NCBI GenBank assembly: GCA_003952965.2
Contig: CM025854.1
Location: forward strand, 13,315,159-13,379,158
From: Morella rubra
Lineage: Eukaryota; Streptophyta; Magnoliopsida; Fagales; Myricaceae
DNA length: 64,000 bases
Reading direction: 5' to 3'
The position numbers and the translations under genes were made by a program. The notes beneath the pieces were generated by a model. It was given only the letters and a program-made list of their open reading frames with translations. It made no database searches and had not been told where the DNA came from. This document shows, piece after piece, positions 55,841-64,000 of the stretch. Each line of letters begins with the position of its first letter. Within the stretch, counting starts at the first letter, position 1.

Positions 55841-56814
55841 TACATCATTTCACAATCACTGAAGTCAATAAACATGTTTAGTTTTTTTCTTTTTTAACTA
55901 AACTGAACATAGTAACATTATCTCCCTGTAGAAAACTCTCATATTTTACGGTACCGAGTTGCAAAGTCACTTGCCACCGAGAATATTTAATGTGCTTAGT
56001 TATCCATAATATCTCATTAAAAAATCATAGTAAAAAAATATAATTTAATATGTACAAATCTCTTCGGGAGATTTTAACAAACATGATCAATACCAAAACT
56101 CACATTTTCTCTCAACAATATATACACTTCATATTACCCAAAATGTCAAATACAATTTTTTTTTCTATGCCAAAATGTCAAATACAATTAAAATCATAGT
56201 ATGTACCACAACCATAAAATTTAACTCGACTCACAATTTGTGCCATCAAATATGCATTTCCACTTATATATTAACAAAAATAAATAATTCATGATAAGTA
56301 CAAATATTGCATTAAGAAGAAATTAAACAAAAGCTAGATCAATCAAATCAATTTACCTTTCATGCCAACATTTTCCCATCAATTTCTCCACTTCCTCTTC
56401 ATTTTCCTTCTCCTTTTGTTCTTCCTCCATTTCTCTGTGAGTTTCTCCTCTTTTTCTTTAATAAGCTCCTACTCTATCCATGACTTCTTTCTTCTCTCAT
56501 TTCTTGTTCTCTTGGTTTCTCTCCCTTTCTCGGTTTTTCTTTCCACCTATGCATGCCATTTTTGTTTTATGCAAGAAGGGCGGCATAAGCTTGATCATTT
56601 TTTTTAATTATTTTCCTTCATTTTTTCCTATTTTTACTTTTTCAACAAATTTTGAAAATACATTGCACTTTTAGAAAATTTCAAAATTGCCATTTTTTTA
56701 TGATTATTTTTTTTATTTTCATTTTAGGATATGACATACAGTTTATCTAATTAGCTTACGTAAGAGAACCTTTGTGATGATTAAGTAACTAATTAATATC
56801 AATTGATGAAGATC

Positions 56815-57340
56815 ACTACATGCAAAATCGCCTCTAGCGACGGAACTACTTGGCGCAAGAAGTGATAAATCTCGTTGCAAAAAGTTTGTTGCATCTACAG
56901 GAAATGGTTGGATGTTCGTCAGAATAATAAATTCATGGAGAGAAGTATTTAGTGACCACTAAAATACCATTGATATCTTCCAACCGAATTTGTTATTGGC
57001 AGGAGTGGTCGACCTTGCTCAAATGTTTATGCATGAAAAATTATGTTTCTAAAGCTTCCCTTTCTTGACCAACTATATTAGCCGCAAATATCTTTGTTGA
57101 AAGGATGCAGTCGTTGCTAAATATTGTTGACGAAATGGATTCCGTCGCTATAACTTTTCTTTCTTGACCCTTATACTTGTTAGAAATTTCTTTATTGATA
57201 GGAAGTAGTGGTCGCTAAATATTCCCTTTTTCGACCGTATAAACCCCTTGAAAATATCATTGTTGACATAATGTTATGGTTGCAAAATATTGTTGTCCCT
57301 TTTTTAACCAAATAAATTCTTATCATTATTCATGACTGGT
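56815..57340. mobile_element. CACTA-like terminal fragment
   Basis: It starts 'CACTACATGCAAAATCGCC' at 56815 and carries dispersed 'tagcgacgg', 'gtcgctaaatat' and 'ccgtcgctataa' units as in CACTA subterminal arrays. It resembles the block at 2640-3008. No right end was found before the LINE fragment. Confidence 0.5.
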
Positions 57341-57379
57341 TGTGATATATAAATATGGTGAGGGGATGATTTCCAACTA

Positions 57380-57735
57380 AATAGGTATGGTATTTTACAC
57401 GCAAGAGATTCGATTGATGCATGAAGCGAATTTGGCAATGATGGAAAAATTGGTCTGGGAAAATGCTTACTCAACCTAAATGTCTTTGGGTTAGGATGTT
57501 TAAAGCCAAATATTTGAAGGATGGAGATATGTGGTCTGTTGGTGTAGGCTGTAAGCCTTCGTGGACTTGGAGTAGTATATTATAATAGAGGGATCTGGTT
57601 AAGCGTGGTTTTTGTAAAGAAATGAGTAATGGTTGATCAAATTGGGATTGTAGAGGCCAATTAAGTGAGCTGTAGCTTATGTTAACCTTCCCGGGAGACT
57701 ATCCATCATTTGTTTTTGCAATGCGAGTTTCCCCA
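57380..57735 (+). mobile_element. LINE reverse-transcriptase tail (zf-RVT region) fragment
   Basis: Readable plus-strand blocks 'KLGWKMLTQPKCLWVRMFKA', 'DGDMWSVGVGCKPSWTWSSI' and 'RDLVKRGFCKEMSNG', and finally 'ETIHHLFLQCEFPQVF', match the C-terminal region of plant LINE polyproteins. Several stops and shifts are present. It stops exactly where the MULE begins. Confidence 0.75.
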
Positions 57736-58959
57736 AGTATTTTTTAGTCCCTAGATTTAATTTTTTCCAAATTTTTGTCCTTTGATTTTCATTTGTTGAT
57801 GAAATGGTCCTTCTATCAAGGTTCATCTCTTTCCTTAATGGAAGGGCCATGCCACGTCATCTTGTTGCCATGTCAGCTCTAAAAGTTTACAACTCAACAT
57901 TGACATGTCAGAGAAAAAAAAACGTAGAAAAGTTATGGGATTGAAGCAAACAATGTCGGTTGTGGCTTGAAAAAAAAACACAAAATGCAGAGTACTCCCA
58001 TTAAGCAAACGATGTCATCCCTTCAATTTGAGAAAGGTATGGACTAATCATTAAGCAAACATCGTTGTCCCTTCAATGGTAGCCTGTCGTCGATGTGGTT
58101 TTTTGTGTTTGCATCTAAGTGTTGGATGACATTTAGACATTCCCGAAACTTTGATTGGAGAGACGTTAGCCCTAGGTGAATTTCGACATTCCCGAATCCT
58201 CCATCATTCATGCAGTAGTTGTTGAAAGCATTGCCCATTCGGTGCTTGAGATCATCTAGTCTAGAAATTGCTCTTTTGGGTCGAAGAGGCGAACTGGGTT
58301 TGGTGCTAGAGTGCATTCAAAGTGCGTTTACTTCACTCACTACTTACTATTATAAACTATGGGAAATAGTTTATGTATAAAGCTTTGGGTTTGTGAACCC
58401 TTAAAGTAGAGGCTGAAATTTGTGCATGCAGGTGCATATGAAGTGGGTTTGTCTTTTTGTCCTATAGAATAATTGTTGTTGGGTAGTATTGTGTCTTTTA
58501 GTGCTTGTAACTGTGAGGTTTTGTACGTTGCATAAGTGGAATAGAATATGGATATACCTGAAAGCCTTTTATCTTATCTTTGTTTGTTTTGTCTGCATAT
58601 ATATAACTTATAACTTTAAGGTCCTTAGGTTTGTGAATGAGGGTTATTGTTAGTCAAACAATGTGTGAACGCACATGCCTATTGATTAAGGCAGTGGTCC
58701 CCCAATCTTTTCTTAAGGCATGAAGTGATCCCATTTTCCCTAAAGTCAGCACGTAGGCCTTGCATTACTTACTTTCTTAATTTTGTTGACCCACCAATAA
58801 TAATGACAATAAAAGCATGAAAACTTAAGGACCAATTTGTTAAATTTCATACTCAATGTTGTTGAAGATTGCACTGCATGTAGAGATGAGTTCTTTTACG
58901 CATTAAAGCATTCATTTCATGCAGTTTCATGTGTTTTCCAGATATGCTTAAGATTGTCA

Positions 58960-59976
58960 TCTATCATGGTGGGGTATTCTTTGGACCTTGAAGGCAGATA
59001 TATTCAGGAGGGAAGGCTAAGGAGGTTGGCTAGCTGGATGTTGATTACATATCAGTTGGAGAAATTGGCCATGGTTAAAGGACTTGGCTATATTCAGACA
59101 GGTAAGCTATGGTACACGTTTGATGATGAAGATTGGGTTGCGGTCAGGATCTTTAGGAGTGACAGTGATGCCATTGAGATGATTAATAGATCCTGAGCCA
59201 AGAATAGAAAGGTTCTGAATATTTATGTAGAGCATGCGATTGATGAGGCTGATTTGGTTAAAGATGATATAAGTGAGGGGGTTGGTCATGGAGTTGGTGT
59301 AGAGGGACTTGGTGAAGGAGTCAGTGGTGAGGGAGTCCATGGTGAAGGATTTAGTGAGGGTCTTGGAGGTGGAGTTGGTGGGGATGATAATGATATTGAA
59401 GAGGAAAGGGAAAAGGGATCCAATTATGGTATGGATTTGAGTGACTTTCCTAAGGTGCATGACGACAAACCTAATGCATATGAAGAGGTTGGGAATGAAA
59501 AGGATGCTAGTGGTGACACTGCTAGGAATGTGGATTGGCTTGGGGCCTTTCCAAGTATTTCGGGAGGTAGGGAAGATGGTGGTGTTATGTTAGAGTATGA
59601 GGAAGCTGAAGATTTTCGAAGTTGTGGTGGATCTGACAGTGATGATGGCCCACGAGTTAGGGATTATCCCAAGTTTACTCAGAACTTGGATCAGTCTGGG
59701 GAAGTGACCCTTGAGAATTAGTTGATTTTTCTTACTACGAAATACATTCGCAAGGCCTTATTGAGGTATTCAGTCCAAAAGCAATTTGATTACCTTTACT
59801 TAAAAAATGATAAGATCAGAGTGCAAGCACGGTGTGTGGAGGATGATTGCGAGTTCTACATGTTTACATCTTGGACTCCCGAGCACACTTGTGGGGTCCA
59901 ATATGAAAACCGTAAGTGCAATGTGGAGTTTTTAGCACTTCAGTATCATCCAATAGCTACAAATTCAATAAACTAA
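58960..59976 (+). pseudogene. MULE transposase (MURA-type) N-terminal remnant
   Basis: Mutator transposases cut and move MULEs in the nucleus. The N-terminal block has 'VDYISVGEIG', then after a 1-nt frame change 'MVKGLGYIQTGKLWYTFDDED' (59070-59130). A TGA stop (59194-59196) is followed in the same frame by an acidic Gly/Asp/Glu-rich linker (59254-59721) with near-tandem 'GEGV' units. A TAG precedes a MuDR DNA-binding-type block (59725-59970: 'YSVQKQFDYLYLKNDKIRVQARC' region, then 'HTC'). The catalytic DDE region and SWIM finger are missing, so the gene is truncated as well as interrupted. Confidence 0.75.
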
Positions 59977-61589
59977 ACTAACTGAAATAACAAATATGAG
60001 ATAATAGAGGAATACCAGTTTGCCGTTGTATGATGCACACCCAAAGAATTGCCTTCCAAAATTTTTATCTGTCCATGATGTTCTAAGTAGTGCTCTCAAA
60101 CCGCAATCACATCACATTATAAGATCTACCTTGCCCAAGGTGACAGAAGATGATGAAACCGCGCTGATACAATGTTTGAGAAATTCAAGGAAAAATTAGG
60201 ACTAAACAGCTTATAATGAAGGAATAATCAGGAACAATCAAGCACGTTGTCCTGTCCATCTACAACTTAGCACACTGATTGGAAAAAATTAGATACTCTA
60301 TTCACCTCACATCTCAAATTCCTTTGTTAGTAAAACATGAAAAAGAAATATCATGTTGTAAACCATTCTAATAGGGTACAAACTTTTATAGCAAACCATT
60401 AGACCAATTACTTATAGCATAATGACTATTCTATAAGTAATTGACATAATCCTATCCCAACTATCATTGAATGAGTTCCTAAAGGCCCCATCTTTGTCCG
60501 TTATGTATGCAAAGACACGAATTGCAGCAATTACCTGAAAACAGCTACTTTATATAAAGGGACACCCAGCCAACCCTCAGCTTTAAACAGAAGAAAATAG
60601 AAGGTCTGTTGATATCTCGAAAGCTTGTTATATTGGAATCAAAACCTAATAGATTACTAAGTGAAAGCCAAGGAAATCCATTTAGGACTTTCAATTTGTT
60701 TAGACTATATTTCCATCGGGAAAATACTAGTTAAAACATTTCACAGAATTTATTCAACAATGAACAAACAAAAAATAGCATAGACAGTATACTACCTAAA
60801 TGAACAAATGGGAAAAAGAACATAAAACAAGCCTTAGAAAGATAAATTGAGCAAAGGCCACCAACATCATTATATTCCATAAATCAATTGGCAAAGGCAT
60901 TTGGATTTCCATTTCCACTGACATCATTTAGTGCTATTCGTTTTTTCTCCTTTACATGATAAAAAAGTGTGACATTGGAGCTGATAATTAAAATATGTGC
61001 ATTAATGTAAAGGACAACAACAGCAACCACCAAGAAAGGTCAATCTTGCAATAAAGAAGAAGGGAAAAAACTTGCAGTATTTTCAAAGATCAATCTTCCA
61101 TAAAAGGATAAGAAATTTGCAACTAATTCTAAGCCTAGAATAACTAGAGATTAAGAAAACAGATCCTACAAACCTAAACGTCCGAATCAACATTTAGCGC
61201 ACCCGATTTAGTTGAATAGAGACTAACATTTGGGCAATTTTTTAGCGCACCAAACATTTATCAACTAAGAAAACTTTGAGAAAACATGCATGAGAACTTT
61301 ACCTTCTCTCACGTTTGGTTTCTAGATGGACCATTTCTAAATGTCCAGTGAGACTCTACAACACTTAGGACCTATCAAAGCAACGGAATTAGGGTTCCTA
61401 TTGAAGCAATGGATTTAGGGTTCTTTCGAAAGGGTGGAGAGTAACAGAGGAACAAGAGGATGCTGATGAGATTGAAGATAAAGTGACTGAGTGTTTGTGT
61501 TTTTTATTTAAACGGTGCGCATGACACTTATCCAAAACAGCGCCATTTGGGATAACAGACCAAAGGAGAGAACGTTGTCATTTAGTGTT
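59977..61589. other. MULE interior, no further gene recognised
   Basis: AT-rich sequence after the transposase remnant. No catalytic transposase, captured host gene or long open frame was seen. Confidence 0.5.
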
Positions 61590-61765
61590 TTTGCTGACTT
61601 GGCTACTGATGTGGCCCTTCCATTTGGGAAAGGGACAAAACCTAGATGGAAAGACCATTTCGTCTAAAAATGAAAACCAAAGGACTAAAATTTGAAAAAA
61701 TTAAATCTAGGGACTAAAAAATAAAAGGGGTGAAAACCCAAGGAGTAAAATGCCAATTTCCTAAA

Positions 61766-62012
61766 AAATAAATTCAAACATATTCTAGAAGTATTGAAAT
61801 TCAAAACTTTTCTCACATTATCACAAATCAAAAGAGTTGAAGAAAAAATATTTCTTCTTTAAAATTTAAAACACTTTTAAAATGAATAACCTTTTCAAAT
61901 AAAATCAACATTTCAAACATTAAACAGTTTTAAAAAGGACAACTATTTCAAAAAAATCAAAATTCAATAAAACAAAATTTTACTAGCAATAATATATGAA
62001 AATTCAAGGTGC
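61766..62012 (-). repeat. Gypsy 3' LTR start (partial)
   Basis: On the minus strand it begins after a polypurine tract (62013-62045), with 'TAGCACCTTGAATTTTC' at the start. Its far end, 'caaacatattctagaagtat' (plus, 61774), recurs at 63977 near the window edge in the partner LTR. The rest is missing at the MULE junction. Confidence 0.65.
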
Positions 62013-62253
62013 TACAATCTCTCATCCTTAAAAAAATTTTGTCCTTGAAATTTTCTGTCCCTTACCCAAAGAATCAGTAGCAATAATCAGTAAATGCTTT
62101 CCCTGCGCACTTTGATCATTCGACAAAATCACCTCACAATTTCCCTAATGATATGATTCAAGCCTAAGAACCAAACTCATATCTAAGTGCTAAATCGAGA
62201 TCAGTATCAAAATTCAAATGATATATCTTTAAAGAACACAAACAAATTTAGAT

Positions 62254-62719
62254 GGAGTAATGTCATGGTACGCTCCTTAATTATAAGCCAAAATCAATCT
62301 CGCCTTCCTAAGTTTCAAAACAGCAATTTGGGCCCCTTATGTTTTGAAAATGGTCAATTCTCGCCCTCCATTTGAAATAATTGTTAAGCCACATGCAAAT
62401 GACCGAAATGCCCCTCCACGATATTTTTTTTAAAAAAAATTTAAAATAGAAAGATTACTCAAATAGATTTTCAATATTTTTATTTAAAAAACATACTTTT
62501 TTTTAAATATCTTTCTTATTTTTTTAATGAATTTTTTATTATTTTTAGTAATTTTGTTGGGAATTTTGGTCATTTCACATGTGGCTTAATGGTTTTTTCA
62601 AACGGAATGTGAGAATTGATCATATTTGAAACATAAGGGCACAAATCGCCGTTTTGAAAATTCGGAAGGTGAGATTGATTTTGGCCTATAATTAAAGAGT
62701 GTACTATGACATTACCAAG
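62254..62719. mobile_element. Foldback MITE, ~466 bp
   Basis: Arms of about 130-150 bp are inverted copies ('taatgtcatggtacgctcct', 'taattataagccaaaatcaa', 'tctcgccttcc', 'ttatgttt'). It is flanked by ATTTAGAT at 62246-62253 and 62720-62727, an 8-bp target duplication. The centre is AT-rich and non-coding. It inserted into the deleted Gypsy interior. Confidence 0.82.
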
Positions 62720-62957
62720 ATTTAGATTCATCTTTGAGAAGACAAAGATTAACATATATACCACTTATCAATTCTAAACATATCCTTTGAATTCATTCAA
62801 AATCCTTAAAAAGATTTCTTCCTCAAAATTGCTAAATGAATACTCAAGAAATCAATCTAATCTATCCCCAATCTAACCGTTAGTAAACTTAATCAAATCA
62901 TATACCTTAAAAAAAATTAATATCTTTCTTATTGTCTACAAAACTTAAAAATCTAGT

Positions 62958-62970
62958 TGCTCTGATACCA
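62958..62970 (-). promoter_or_regulatory. Gypsy primer binding site (initiator Met tRNA)
   Basis: The minus strand reads TGGTATCAGAGCA, an exact match to the plant initiator-Met primer site. The LTR end lies directly upstream on that strand. Confidence 0.8.
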
Positions 62971-64000
62971 TCTATATCACCCTAAATACGGGAGGTTAAG
63001 GGTTATCTCTATGTGTAAAATCAGTGAAAATCGGTGAAATTATGGGAGTAAAAATCAGTTAAAACAAAATAAATAATCCTTGATAACATAATCTACGTTT
63101 AAAACTTAAAAACAATTGAAATAACAAAACTTTGATTAAAACTCTTTAAAAACATAAAACATCAAAACTAAACACTCAATCTAACTGGAATTCTAAGTCT
63201 CTCAGTTACCCACCCATGTGTCATTCATTCACGACTTTCGACTCGCTTCTAAATAACATTTGAAAAAGAGACAAAAGATAAGGGGTAAGTTGGAAAAATC
63301 AATAAACAAAGTTATTATATTAGGGTGCACTCAAGAGCCATATTTAAGAAATAAAAATCAATAGAAAACTGTAAATCTCAGTCCAAATAACATATAACTA
63401 TAACTGTAACTGTAAAACAACTTTGATCTATTCATAATACTTTTATAAAAATTCTCTTTGGCTATAACTCTAGTAACATTTACACGCCGTTATAGGGTTG
63501 TGCAGTCTGAAGATCACTCCTTGAAACTTAACTGGGGGCTAACCAAATGTCAAGCTCTTACAAAATGTGCACTCGGAAAGAACCTACTAAAATGTGCACA
63601 GATGCTAACTGTGGTTGCAATTGGTACCAATGTTGTGACTTTAAACTCTGGACTTTGAAAACATCACACATCAAACAATAATCATCCACAAAATATTACA
63701 TCATTCTTTGCTCTGTACTAAATATCACCTCGGTCTTTTTGAAAAATCTAGCATAATAACCCAACTGACCTTGTCTTTCAAAATACTTGAACCCTTTATC
63801 AATGACCTCAAGAAACTTAAGACTAAAAGTTTTGATTTATCCTTCTCTAACTTAATAAGCATACAAGAGACTAACAAGATTTATGAAAGACTAGATTGCA
63901 ACCATATTTAAAGAATGACTCTAGATCTAAAAAGACTTTTCAATGATTGAGTTGCTATCCATTTAAAAAAATATCAAACATATTCTAGAAGTATTGAAAT
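62971..64000 (-). repeat. Gypsy 5' LTR (incomplete at window edge)
   Basis: The plus strand shows 'tatatcaccctaaatacggg', the complement of a typical '...GGGTGTTACA' LTR end. It extends beyond 64000. The last 24 bases match 61774-61799, so roughly 200 bp of the LTR should lie outside the window. The short frames here are not genes. Confidence 0.6.

Larger units (their letters stand above)
49821..56736. mobile_element. Possible Gypsy solo LTR split by a Copia insertion
   Basis: 49821 begins 'TGTAACACTCCGAATC', a common start of plant Gypsy LTRs, and a 'ggatatgaca' end-like motif closes at 56736. Removing the Copia element (50294-55840) would leave a 1.37-kb LTR. No 5-bp target duplication matches, and no internal Gypsy DNA adjoins. 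This is an inference from end motifs only. Confidence 0.3.
57736..61757. mobile_element. Mutator-like element (MULE) with long terminal inverted repeats, ~4 kb
   Basis: Left arm about 57736-57895 and right arm about 61590-61757 are inverted copies: 'ttttttagtccctagattta', 'ttttgtcctttg.ttttcattt', 'gaaatggtc.ttc.atc.aggtt' and 'atggaagggccat'. The interior has broken MURA-type coding sequence (58960-59970). The left arm directly abuts a LINE fragment. A target duplication was not found, and the outermost bases differ between ends, so one terminus may be trimmed. Confidence 0.8.
61766..64000 (-). mobile_element. Gypsy/chromovirus-type element, internally deleted, runs off the window
   Basis: Minus-strand order: LTR (64000 and beyond to 62971), primer site (62958-62970), about 0.9 kb interior, polypurine tract (62013-62045), LTR start (62012 downward). 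The tract reads 'aaggacaaaatttttttaag' on the minus strand, the phrase that commonly precedes chromovirus LTRs. The interior carries no polyprotein and holds a foldback MITE. Confidence 0.7.

Noticed and set aside
56362..56674. Phe/Leu/Ser-rich plus-strand frames
   Set aside because: They are translations of a T-rich, C-rich tract, probably part of an LTR, without conserved features.
58837..59976. Three consecutive frames as separate small genes
   Set aside because: They share one frame (with one shift) and read together as a MULE transposase N-terminus with stops.

Overview
This is nuclear DNA of a eudicot plant. Three protein-coding genes have spliced exons with GT-AG boundaries and plant-type products, and almost everything else is plant transposable elements. 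No organelle, bacterial or viral genes were recognised. No taxon can be named from this window alone.

Layout. 1-3338: old, mostly unrecognised repetitive DNA, including CACTA-type subterminal repeats and an LTR-like tail. 3339-13828: a full-length CACTA (En/Spm) transposon with matching ends and a TGG target duplication on both sides. It carries a frameshifted TNP2-type transposase and a TNP1/Transposase_24-type gene, and has an unrelated insertion between two TNP2 coding blocks. 14585-15800: decayed Copia fragment. 16230-21890: a P-class PPR gene present three times (direct, inverted, direct). Every copy is broken differently. The first contains filler DNA matching the CACTA element, and the third has a new 5' end copied from DNA downstream of the locus. 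24810-25335: a dispersed inverted-repeat element.

25585-26908 (-): RINGv (MARCH-type) E3 ligase-like gene with two coding exons. 28077-32170: small elements, including a 724-bp hAT element with an 8-bp target duplication and an exact 101-bp tandem duplication. 33954-38971 (+): mitochondrial aspartate aminotransferase, ten exons, 424 aa. 40349-46287 (-): clade II (BIN2-clade) GSK3/SHAGGY-like kinase, twelve coding exons, 421 aa. These two genes converge. From memory, their Arabidopsis counterparts ASP1 (At2g30970) and ASK-zeta/BIL1 (At2g30980) are also neighbours, so this is probably conserved microsynteny.

46300-64000: repeat-dominated DNA. It holds two more copies of the 550-bp inverted-repeat family, a minus-strand Copia element with two LTRs (50294-55840) that is split by a long foldback element and lies inside a possible solo LTR, a LINE fragment, a 4-kb Mutator-like element (MULE) with long terminal inverted repeats and MURA N-terminal relics, and an internally deleted Gypsy/chromovirus-type element running off the right edge.

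The three intact genes do unrelated jobs: protein turnover at membranes, amino-acid/malate-aspartate metabolism, and brassinosteroid-type signalling. The most unusual part is the rearranged PPR locus. It forms a nearly continuous 1.7-kb inverted repeat with a 63-nt loop, which is the architecture of an endogenous hairpin small-RNA locus.
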